This document shows, piece by piece, positions 1-6,288 of a stretch of 7,255 bases of DNA. Positions within the stretch are counted from its first letter, which is position 1. Every line of letters begins with the position of its first letter. The stretch is taken from NCBI GenBank assembly GCA_004376205.1, contig SOKG01000244.1:1-7255 (forward strand), given 5' to 3'. A model generated the notes under the pieces. The model was not told where the DNA came from and ran no database searches. It saw nothing but the letters and a program-made list of their open reading frames with translations. The stretch is from Dehalococcoidia bacterium (GTDB lineage Bacteria > Chloroflexota > Dehalococcoidia > SZUA-161). Position numbers and translations under genes: made by a program.

Positions 1-103
1 CTGGTCATATGCAAGGCCTCGGTCGCAAACGGCGATCCTCGTTCATGAGGTAAGTGATTTGTCGCATCCAAGGATTTTCCACTTGTAATGGCGGAGGAAA
101 GTC
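1..103. other. Left edge, no gene identified
   Basis: The three forward frames are closed by stops at 46-48, 51-53 and 86-88. Any of these could end a gene that begins outside the window, but the short tails (15-28 codons) show no recognisable family. The stretch also carries the ribosome binding site of the next gene (GGAGGAAA, 92-99). I see no convincing promoter: a TTGTCG/TTGTAA pair at 59-88 would leave almost no leader before the GTG start. Confidence 0.4.
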
Positions 104-1069
104 GTGCCAGAAGTCAAGTCGATGCAAGGCAAACCCAAAGGAAAACGTGAAGACGTCGCCGAGCGCAAGAGGGCGGTGGAGGAGTTGAGGGAACACCGCC
201 AGCACCTTGAGGAACTTGTTAAAGAGCGCACAGCCGAACTTCAAGAGGAAATCACCGAGCGCAAGAAGGCACAAGAGAAGCTGGAAAGGCTGTATGAGAC
301 GGAAAAGAGGCTGCGCGAGCAGTTGGAAGAGGAGATGAAGAAAAGGGCAGAGTTCACCAGGGCGCTGGCGCACGAGCTGAAAACCCCGCTCACCCCCGTG
401 GTGATGTCAAGCCAGACGCTGGTTTCTCAGCTGCAGGAGGGCCCATTGCTGAGCCTAGAACCCCTGATGAGACTAGCCGCAAACATCAGCCGGGGTGCCG
501 CCAACCTGAACAGCAGGATCGATGAACTCCTCGATTTGGCAAGGGGCGAGATGGGCATGCTGAAGCTGAAGACCGAACCGGTGGACGTTTTGGCGCTACT
601 TAGAGAGGTGATGGACGATGTGTCTACAATGGCTTCGAATAAAGGCCAATCCGTGGTGTCAAGGCTATCCCACTCACTGCCCTCGATCTCAGCGGACAGA
701 ACGAGGTTGAGGCAGATTGTGCTGAATCTGCTCAACAATGCCTTCAAGTTCACCCCTCATGGCGGAAGGATAACGCTGAGAGCCAAGGAGGACGATGGGA
801 ACCTGACAGTAGAAGTCAAAGACACCGGTGCGGGGATAAGCAAGGAAGAGCAGGAGCGGCTGTTCGAGCCATATCACCGCGTAGAGCATGACAGGGAACG
901 CCTAAGTGGACTGGGTCTGGGGCTAGCTCTCTGCAAGACGCTGGTAGAGCTTCACGGAGGTCGGATATGGGTGAAAAGCGGTGTCGGCAAAGGCTCGACC
1001 TTCGCCTTCTCATTGCCTCTAGAAAGCTCGGCCGGTGAGCAGGAGACCTTGACTGCAGGTGAAGAGTGA
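104..1069 (+). CDS. Soluble sensor histidine kinase (HisKA + HATPase_c) with N-terminal coiled coil
   Basis: This is a two-component kinase that autophosphorylates on histidine and should pass the phosphate to the regulator encoded next to it. Of its 321 residues, about 15-85 are charged, heptad-like and predicted coiled coil. The H-box RALAHELKTPLTPVV places the phospho-acceptor at His90. The N-box QIVLNLLNNAFKFTP lies at 204-218, the G1 box DTGAGIS at 240-246, and the glycine-rich G2 box GLGLGLALCK at 269-278. It ends with the usual GKGSTFAFSLPL strand. There is no membrane segment, HAMP, PAS or GAF domain, so no sensor module is visible; the protein should be cytoplasmic and may sense through the coiled coil or a partner. 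The GTG start at 104 is chosen because GGAGGAAA sits just upstream and an in-frame stop lies at 86-88, which rules out a longer form. The stop overlaps the next gene by 4 bases. The kinase call is firm; the signal is unknown. Confidence 0.93.
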   Translation: MPEVKSMQGKPKGKREDVAERKRAVEELREHRQHLEELVKERTAELQEEITERKKAQEKLERLYETEKRLREQLEEEMKKRAEFTRALAHELKTPLTPVVMSSQTLVSQLQEGPLLSLEPLMRLAANISRGAANLNSRIDELLDLARGEMGMLKLKTEPVDVLALLREVMDDVSTMASNKGQSVVSRLSHSLPSISADRTRLRQIVLNLLNNAFKFTPHGGRITLRAKEDDGNLTVEVKDTGAGISKEEQERLFEPYHRVEHDRERLSGLGLGLALCKTLVELHGGRIWVKSGVGKGSTFAFSLPLESSAGEQETLTAGEE

Positions 1070-1749
1070 AAGCGCTGGTTATTGAAGACGACCCCGAGAT
1101 TGTTGAGTCTGTTTCTCTGGCCTTCGCAATAGGCTGGCCTACGGTTAGCCTTGTATCCACCCATTCGGGCAAGAAAGGTATAGAGTTGGCTGAAGGTGGT
1201 GATATCGACATTATTATCCTTGATTTTGAGCTTCCCGACATAAGCAGCCTCGAGGTGTTAAGGCAGATCCGCCTCTTCTCTTCGGTACCCATCATCATCC
1301 TCACGTTTAGTGGAGACGAAGCCAACATTGTTAGGGGACTCGATTGTGGAGCAGACGACTACATAGTCAAGCCCTGTGGACAGCTTGAATTCATGGCACG
1401 GGTAAAGGCCAGGACACGCGACGAGAACCAGTTCGCTGAAGAGTTACCCCTCTCTTTCAGCCAACTGCGCTTCAGTCCCTCCACACGCCAGCTTTGCTAT
1501 CGCCAAAAAGAGATAAACCTCACTGCCATCGAAGCTCATATCATTCACCACTTGATGAGAAGCGAGGGTCGTGTGGCGACCTACTCCAGCCTTGCCGAGG
1601 AGGTATGGGGTCATGATTACCCCGGATCCGTAGACGCCCTCGGGATTCATATCCGGCGCCTACGGCAAAAACTAGAAGCAGACCCCAGCCACCCACAGCT
1701 TATCCTCGCCAAATCAGGCATAGGATACTTCCTGGCAAAACCAGACTAG
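1066..1749 (+). CDS. OmpR/PhoB-family response regulator
   Basis: This DNA-binding response regulator (227 aa, the usual family length) is the expected partner of the upstream kinase. The receiver domain (about 1-118) has the acidic pair Asp8/Asp9, the phospho-acceptor Asp53 in IIILDFELPD, the switch Thr80 and the invariant Lys102 in DDYIVKP. A winged helix-turn-helix of the Trans_reg_C type fills about 130-225, with AEEVWGHDY, IHIRRLRQKLEADP and the wing SGIGYF. The GTG start overlaps the kinase stop (GTGA, 1066-1069), typical of translationally coupled pairs, with a modest AGGTGA at 1057-1062. Position 60-61 of the receiver is Ser-Ser where many family members have a Gly; all catalytic residues are intact. 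Its target promoters are unknown. The divergence from, and convergence with, neighbouring genes gives no clear clue. Confidence 0.95.
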   Translation: MKALVIEDDPEIVESVSLAFAIGWPTVSLVSTHSGKKGIELAEGGDIDIIILDFELPDISSLEVLRQIRLFSSVPIIILTFSGDEANIVRGLDCGADDYIVKPCGQLEFMARVKARTRDENQFAEELPLSFSQLRFSPSTRQLCYRQKEINLTAIEAHIIHHLMRSEGRVATYSSLAEEVWGHDYPGSVDALGIHIRRLRQKLEADPSHPQLILAKSGIGYFLAKPD

Positions 1750-1750
1750 G

Positions 1751-1794
1751 CCAGCAGTTCCCACCCCAAGAGCTGGGGAAAAGAAGTGGGCTGG
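1751..1794. terminator. Possible bidirectional hairpin between convergent genes
   Basis: Nested inverted repeats lie just after the response regulator stop: CCAG (1751-1754) with CTGG (1791-1794), CCCAC (1760-1764) with GTGGG (1786-1790), and CCCCA (1764-1768) with TGGGG (1774-1778). The last two share base 1764, so not all pairs form at once. No good T-run follows on the + strand; on the - strand there is only a short TTTT at about 1738-1741. The position between two convergent transcription units favours a terminator role, but a classical intrinsic terminator is not demonstrated. Confidence 0.35.
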
Positions 1795-1844
1795 AGAAAA
1801 CGCTAGTTTGTAAGGAGCCAGCCTTGAGAAACCGATCCTGCAAA

Positions 1845-3473
1845 TCACATCATTTTATATCTTGGCCCGTCTCCTCCCTCAGGCACCTTCCATTCAATGA
1901 CTTGGTGCGGACATTTTACCCGACACGTTTGGCAGTGTACGCAGTTAGATGGGCTCAGAATCAGACTGTCATTTTCGAATCGATATACCTGCCCCGGGCA
2001 AAAGAACTCACAGGGATGGCATCCATATTCCCCCCCACATCCCGTACACTGCATTGGGTCTGAAAATGTTATGTGGGAAGGCTGATCTTCACGGTGAGAC
2101 GTACCAGATAGGCCGACAGCGGTCAGCCTGTCAATGCCCCCATTATGTCTTCTATTTAGTCTCGCCTTAGTCGTTCCCTGGCAATCCGGTTTAGTACTTA
2201 GTCGGAAGGGAATCCACTGCTGGACAAGTGATAGCGGTGCCCCAAGATAAAGGCCGACTCTCCCAGCTTTGGCGAAAACCTGCCGGTAATTCCTGGCCTC
2301 GCGCATATCCCTCATAATGAAGCTTTGATCGAGCATGTCTTCATAAGTCTTCAACGTGTCGTATGAGAAATCCTGTTGCTCAATTGCCTTTAGAATTGCC
2401 TCGGCAGCGATTATTCCCGATTTTATGGCGTAATGCAGCCCTTTAAGCTCTCTAACACTGGTGAACCCGGCGGCATCGCCGATAACAATAGCTCCGTTTG
2501 TGACCGGTTCCGGTATTGAATAATGACCGCCCTCAGGAAGTGTCTTAGCACCGTAGCCAATGACCTCTCCGCCTTCAAGTAGTCCCTCGATAAGACTATG
2601 TGATTTGAAGAGTCGGAGCTCCAATTGAGGGTCGAGGTCACAATATCTCCAGTCTAGCGCGAGGATGATAGATACAGCCACAGTATTTCCATCCATACTG
2701 TAAAGGGCTCCACCACCGAAGACATCTGGAGTGAGTACTCTGTTAGGGAACCCCACAGTATGTATTGCACGATTCGGCCCAAAGCTATTCTTTTCTGGTA
2801 GTCTGATAACCTCTTTGACACCGACAGAATGGATCTGCGGATTTCTGCCTTTTGCCAGATTGAATCTTCTTACGAGTTCCTCTGCCAATTGCCCCAGGGA
2901 ACCTTCTCCAAAGACAGTCACTTTGGCCTCCAGTACTTCCGCGGGAATATAGTTTGGCTGCCTTTTACCCTCCCGATCCAACCCCTTGTCACCCAGCCTA
3001 ACCCCCTTAACCGAATCGCCTTCGGCAATTATTTCTCTGGCGGCAAAACCGGTATATATTTCTACTCCGAGCTCCCTGGCAATATCGGCAAACCAGCTAA
3101 CCAGGTCACTAACTGAGATGAGATAATCACCTTTATGGCGCATATATGCTGGGAGGATAGCTTCAGGGAGCTTTACGGCCATTCTATTACCCAAAAGGAA
3201 ATAGGTTTCGTCTCTCTCCACCCTATTGGCCACTATTCTGGTGACGAACGCATCCTCTTTTCCGTGCCATCCAGGCACCAATTCATTCAAAACATCTGCC
3301 TCAAAGATAGCACCGGAGAGATTATGCTGGCCAACCTTATCTGCCTTTTCAATGACCACAACTGACTCACTTCGGCCCTGCTGATTGAGGAGTTGTTTCA
3401 GCTTTATAGCTCCAGCCAGGCTCGCTGGACCTGCTCCGACGAAAAGAACATCCATTTTATTTGGTTTGTACAT
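1845..3473 (-). CDS. fixC: FixC/ETF-quinone oxidoreductase fused to a FixX-type ferredoxin domain
   Basis: This membrane-associated flavo-iron-sulfur protein should accept electrons from the ETF encoded just upstream and reduce quinone. Of 542 residues, the N-terminus has the Rossmann FAD motif VLFVGAGPASLA (9-20; Ser18 stands where Gly is commonest). The region around 254-350 matches ETF-QO: GGGALYSMDGNTVAV, LLEGGEVIGYGAKTLPEGG, then the second FAD motif IGDAAGF (331-337) and KGLHYAIKSG. The C-terminus is ferredoxin-like, with Cys476, 479, 485, 488 and 492-Pro, then Cys511, 514, 517 and 521-Pro, and it ends PEGGDGPRYKMM, close to the ETF-QO tail. Classical ETF-QO has one [4Fe-4S] cluster; the spacing here fits two, as in bifurcating FixX/EtfX. 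The start lies 2 bases after the upstream stop, with a weak GAGAG ahead. A start at Met7 is possible but has no better binding site. Family certain; bifurcation inferred. Confidence 0.93.
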   Translation of the reverse strand: MYKPNKMDVLFVGAGPASLAGAIKLKQLLNQQGRSESVVVIEKADKVGQHNLSGAIFEADVLNELVPGWHGKEDAFVTRIVANRVERDETYFLLGNRMAVKLPEAILPAYMRHKGDYLISVSDLVSWFADIARELGVEIYTGFAAREIIAEGDSVKGVRLGDKGLDREGKRQPNYIPAEVLEAKVTVFGEGSLGQLAEELVRRFNLAKGRNPQIHSVGVKEVIRLPEKNSFGPNRAIHTVGFPNRVLTPDVFGGGALYSMDGNTVAVSIILALDWRYCDLDPQLELRLFKSHSLIEGLLEGGEVIGYGAKTLPEGGHYSIPEPVTNGAIVIGDAAGFTSVRELKGLHYAIKSGIIAAEAILKAIEQQDFSYDTLKTYEDMLDQSFIMRDMREARNYRQVFAKAGRVGLYLGAPLSLVQQWIPFRLSTKPDCQGTTKARLNRRHNGGIDRLTAVGLSGTSHREDQPSHITFSDPMQCTGCGGEYGCHPCEFFCPGQVYRFENDSLILSPSNCVHCQTCRVKCPHQVIEWKVPEGGDGPRYKMM

Positions 3474-3475
3474 GA

Positions 3476-5377
3476 CTAAGCTCTCTCGGAATTCAGCGCT
3501 TTTGTGAGCTCAGGGACTATCTCCTCTAAATCACCTACAATGCCGTAATCAGCCACTTTGAAGATGCGTGCATTAGGATCTTTGTTTATTGCCAGGATGA
3601 TATCTGAGTTTTGCATTCCAGTTAGATGTTGTACGGCACCTGAGACGCCTGCAGCAACATACACGCGTGGCTTTACCGTCTGGCCGGTCTGGCCGATCTG
3701 GCGGCTTCTGTCAATGAATCCCGATTCAACCGCCACCCTCGAAGCGCCGACCATAGCGTCTTGTCCCAAGAACTTCCCCAGACTTTCAGCCAGCGAGGGG
3801 ATATATCTCTCAAAGCCCTCTTTTGTCTTGCATCCACCGCCGCCGCATACGATTACAGCAGCATCCTTAATCTCAGATGCAAGCGGATGGACCTCTGAAG
3901 AAACGATCGCAGCTCCCAAATCTGATTCGGTTATCCTTGGTTTATGTTCGATAACCACTCCCGTCCTCTCCTCGTTGGGCTCCAAAGCACGCATAACACC
4001 TGGGCGGGCTGTAGACATCTGCACTGCTGAGTTCTGGGCAATTATGCTTGCCATTATGTTTCCACCTAATGCCGGTCGTGTCTGCATCAACACGGCTACT
4101 AATTCCCGATCACCCTTTTTGAAATTGACTATGTCTAATCCAGTACAGTCGGCGGTCAGGCCTGACTTACACCTATAAGCTACTCTTGGGGCCAACTCCC
4201 TCCCCAGTGGAGTTGCACTAAACAACATCATTTGCGGTTTGTATTTCTCAACGAGATCCGAGATCGCAATTGCGTAAGGTAGAGGCAAGAAATTCTCTAA
4301 GAGGACTTGATCAGCAGTGTAGACCTTATCTGCCCCGTACGCAATCAATTCTCTAGATAGATCTTGTATATCCTTTCCAACTACCACAGCACCAACCTGT
4401 TCATTGAGCTGGCCAGCAAGTTCGGTTGCTTTGCCCAGTAACTCAAATGAGGCAGGATTTATTTCTCCCCTCTCTTGTTCAGCATACACCCAGATATCTC
4501 CTTGATAGTCAGGTTTTTTTCCTTCTGGTAGCTGGTATTTGGGCTTATCCTCCTCCTTTCCGGCAGACACAAGCTTTTTTTCGTAGGATTCTCGGAGCAT
4601 CTTGACTAGCTTCGCCATGTCATTTTCAAAAACACATTCCTTCTGCCCAACTTCCTTTGGGGAAAAGACTCTAACTACGTTTGTACGTGAGCCGGTCAAG
4701 CCGATACGGGATTTATCTGCCTTAATGTCAGTTGCATCCCACTGGAGAAGTTCTCGGGAATATGCCCACCTGGTTCTACTAAATGAAGGATATGGCGGTT
4801 GCGTCCACTGGGTAACAGTCACCAAACAGGGATACCCTAGCGGGGCTACAGTTTCACTGCCTCTTCTTGTTATCCTTTGTACTTGTAGATTTCCATTATG
4901 AAAGTAGAAAGATGTTGCGTAAGCTATATGAACAATGCCAAGCTCTTCGGCAATTTGTGGAGGGACCTGGGCGGTATCGCCATCGATTGATTGCATCCCG
5001 CTGACGATAATATAGTCCCCTTCACCATTAAATACTTCTTCTTGTATCTTTCTGATTGCTTGAGCAAGTGGGTAAGCCGTAGCAGATGTATCAGCACCTC
5101 CAAGTTTTCTGTCGGTTAACAGTACACCCACGTCAGCGCCGCATGACATAGCGAATCTTAGAACCTCTGCGGCAAAGGGCGGTCCCATTGTCAAACCGAC
5201 TATTCTGCCATCATGTACCTCTCGCATTTTGGAGGCAAGTGCTAATGCCTGTTTGTCAAGTTCATTGCAGACATTGTCCAATAAGGCTCTCTTCAAAGTA
5301 CCTTTCTCTACGTCCCAAGCCGCTTTAGGGACATTTCTTATATCAGGCACTTGCTTGACCAGGACTACGTAATTCAT
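3476..5377 (-). CDS. etfBA: Single-chain electron transfer flavoprotein: EtfB-EtfA (FixA-FixB) fusion
   Basis: This is an FAD-containing electron carrier that takes electrons from dehydrogenases (or NADH in bifurcating types) and hands them to the FixC-like protein encoded 2 bases downstream. It has 633 residues in one open frame. Residues 1-270 are the beta/FixA part: VVLVKQVPD, LTMGPPFAAEVLR (62-74), GGADTSAT (93-100) and the nucleotide-binding IDGDTAQVPPQIAEELG (131-147). A charged linker at about 271-292 leads to the alpha/FixB part: GDIWVYAEQERGE, LGRELAPRVAYRCKSGLTAD, QTRPALGGNIMAS, Arg547 in GASR, then the FAD signature GQTGQTVKPRVYVAAG (562-577), GAVQHLTGM (His584) and AINKDPNARIF. 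The two subunits are normally separate proteins of about 260 and 320-340 aa, so this is a complete fusion. A GGGAGGGAA binding site (5387-5395) supports the ATG. The GPP/GGADT features resemble the FixAB/bifurcating branch rather than the mitochondrial branch, but that assignment is from memory. Confidence 0.95.
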   Translation of the reverse strand: MNYVVLVKQVPDIRNVPKAAWDVEKGTLKRALLDNVCNELDKQALALASKMREVHDGRIVGLTMGPPFAAEVLRFAMSCGADVGVLLTDRKLGGADTSATAYPLAQAIRKIQEEVFNGEGDYIIVSGMQSIDGDTAQVPPQIAEELGIVHIAYATSFYFHNGNLQVQRITRRGSETVAPLGYPCLVTVTQWTQPPYPSFSRTRWAYSRELLQWDATDIKADKSRIGLTGSRTNVVRVFSPKEVGQKECVFENDMAKLVKMLRESYEKKLVSAGKEEDKPKYQLPEGKKPDYQGDIWVYAEQERGEINPASFELLGKATELAGQLNEQVGAVVVGKDIQDLSRELIAYGADKVYTADQVLLENFLPLPYAIAISDLVEKYKPQMMLFSATPLGRELAPRVAYRCKSGLTADCTGLDIVNFKKGDRELVAVLMQTRPALGGNIMASIIAQNSAVQMSTARPGVMRALEPNEERTGVVIEHKPRITESDLGAAIVSSEVHPLASEIKDAAVIVCGGGGCKTKEGFERYIPSLAESLGKFLGQDAMVGASRVAVESGFIDRSRQIGQTGQTVKPRVYVAAGVSGAVQHLTGMQNSDIILAINKDPNARIFKVADYGIVGDLEEIVPELTKALNSERA

Positions 5378-5420
5378 TCTTCGGTATTCCCTCCCATGAG
5401 ACCTATCACAACTTGAATCC

Positions 5421-5434
5421 CTGCATTAATGTAG
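5421..5434. promoter_or_regulatory. Imperfect palindrome, possible operator of the ETF operon
   Basis: CTGCATTAATGTAG is symmetric apart from one G/T pair and has a perfect 8-base core, CATTAATG (5424-5431). It sits about 44-57 bases upstream of the ETF start, where a repressor could act. Short AT-rich palindromes arise by chance, and no clear -35/-10 pair is visible around it, so this is only a candidate. Confidence 0.22.
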
Positions 5435-5694
5435 CTATGTCATCAGGTCTGGCGCGGAAATCGGCATGCTAACAACTTCTGACGATGAGGCCTGGTCGTA
5501 TTACATTCTGACTGACCTTGATTATGTTTGCAAGGGCTGCATTTCGTTCTTGATAATGGAGATCGCAGGAAAAACACCAACAACATTATTAGCACAGTAA
5601 TACCGAACGTCTTTGCATGGTACAGTGTGGTATTGGATCGCCTAACCCATAAGCAATTGATTTGGTGGCGACAAAAAGATGTCTACTTCTTGAG

Positions 5695-5722
5695 TTGGGA
5701 CAAATCAACGCTGAAATATTAT
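5695..5722 (+). promoter_or_regulatory. Weak sigma-70-like promoter candidate
   Basis: TTGGGA (5695-5700) and TATTAT (5717-5722) are spaced 16 bases apart in an AT-rich stretch, about 118 bases before the SnoaL-like start at 5840. The -35 element is a poor match and such pairs are common in AT-rich DNA. Confidence 0.25.
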
Positions 5723-5839
5723 AAGCCCTTTATCTTTTTGCTCAAGGTTCTATGGCTTTTTCACCGCTCGCTGACTATGATGATCTCAGGTGGTCCTACC
5801 CGATTTCTGTGCAGGTCCAATAGCGAAAGGAGGCAAGTC

Positions 5840-6088
5840 ATGTCGGAGGAGAATAAGGCCCTGGTGGGCCGTTTCATAGACGAAGTCACGAACAAAGGAG
5901 ACCAGGCTATAGCAGATGAGATCCTTGATTCCAATCTTGTCGGCCATACGTTGCCTCCCGGGATGCCTTTGGGGCCAGAGGGATTGAGATAACTTGTCAC
6001 CATATTCCGTACAGCCTTTCCTGACCTTCATATGATTAAGGTGTCGAGGCCTAGAATTTTGGTTGCATCCCCTGTCCACCATCGATAG
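5840..6088 (+). pseudogene. Broken SnoaL-like (NTF2-fold, ester cyclase family) gene
   Basis: The N-terminus MSEENKALVGRFIDEV, followed by NKGDQAIADEIL and the PPGMPLGPEGL segment, is typical of small SnoaL-like/polyketide-cyclase-type proteins, normally about 130-145 aa. Here the frame stops at TAA (5990-5992) after 50 codons. The same frame then continues with LVTIFRTAFPDLHM (5993-6034), exactly what follows in the family after a Gln. A CAA-to-TAA change is therefore the likely first lesion. After FPDLHM the similarity fades and a second stop is met at 6086-6088; the C-terminal half of the fold is missing. The ribosome binding site (AAAGGAGG, 5826-5833, six bases before ATG) is excellent, so the gene looks recently functional. 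A 50-residue product could still be translated but could not form the fold. A sequencing error could explain the stop but not the missing second half. Confidence 0.75.
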
Positions 6089-6288
6089 AAGTGAGCAGCC
6101 ATTGACAACTATCAACCTACTGTTCACGATGTGCCTGCCAGATACCGGGTACTGATCCCGATGCACTGGCGAATCTCCTTGATCAGAAATGATGTGTTAT
6201 CATACACCTCAGATTGTCTGGGCAATGCTAGAGCTATCAAAGCGGAGGGTGTGCTCTCTCTAGCTCACGGTGCGGAAGGAGGAGGCCA
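6089..6288. other. Spacer with gene remnants, no intact gene
   Basis: About 200 bases follow the last recognisable SnoaL-like sequence. A forward frame from 6131 runs into the next gene out of frame and resembles nothing I know, so I do not call it. The spacer ends with a strong purine-rich ribosome binding site (AAGGAGG, 6276-6282). A poor promoter-like pair, TTGTCT (6214-6219) and TATCAA (6235-6240), has only 15-base spacing. Confidence 0.45.
6189..6203. promoter_or_regulatory. Fur/PerR-like or FNR-like inverted repeat candidate
   Basis: ATGATGTGTTATCAT is an inverted repeat with ATGAT/ATCAT arms and a 5-base centre. Read as 7-1-7 half sites, 5 of 7 positions pair, the geometry of Fur/PerR boxes. 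The TGAT...ATCA arms also recall FNR, but with 5 instead of 4 central bases. It lies 86 bases before a gene pair that includes rubrerythrin, a frequent PerR target. This is positional inference only. Confidence 0.25.

Larger units (their letters stand above)
5378..5839. other. AT-rich intergenic region, no gene found
   Basis: This 462-base gap separates the divergent ETF operon and the broken SnoaL-like gene. Hand counts of 60-base lines give about 33-42% G+C at 5581-5760, well below the flanking genes. An open frame runs from 5528 into the SnoaL-like gene, but its upstream 104 codons look like no family and the strong ribosome binding site is at the internal ATG (5840), so I treat it as non-coding. 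The gap should hold the promoters of both units; candidates are listed separately. No tRNA, CRISPR or insertion sequence end is apparent. Confidence 0.6.

Noticed and set aside
59..88. TTGTCG and TTGTAA as a promoter for the histidine kinase
   Set aside because: Spacing is acceptable, but transcription would start at or inside the ribosome binding site, and both elements are poor matches.
816..1328. 170-codon reverse open frame across the kinase/regulator junction
   Set aside because: It is antisense to two genes with intact catalytic motifs and has no recognisable domain.
3679..3705. Three tandem 9-base units (TCTGGCCGG, TCTGGCCGA, TCTGGCGGC)
   Set aside because: They encode the conserved QIGQTGQT FAD-binding loop of the alpha part on the - strand, so the repetition follows from the protein motif.
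3558..4178. 206-codon forward open frame opposite the ETF fusion gene
   Set aside because: It lies wholly antisense to the alpha part, whose motifs are unmistakable; its translation is Pro/Thr/Ala-rich and matches no family.
5528..5839. N-terminal extension of the SnoaL-like frame by about 104 codons
   Set aside because: Family similarity starts exactly at the ATG at 5840, which has an excellent ribosome binding site; the upstream codons are AT-rich and resemble nothing.
6139..6192. Short frame reading DPDALANLLDQ before a stop, faintly like the end of SnoaL-like proteins (DxLGLLQQLG)
   Set aside because: The match is too short and in a different frame from the pseudogene; nothing else around it supports a C-terminal remnant.
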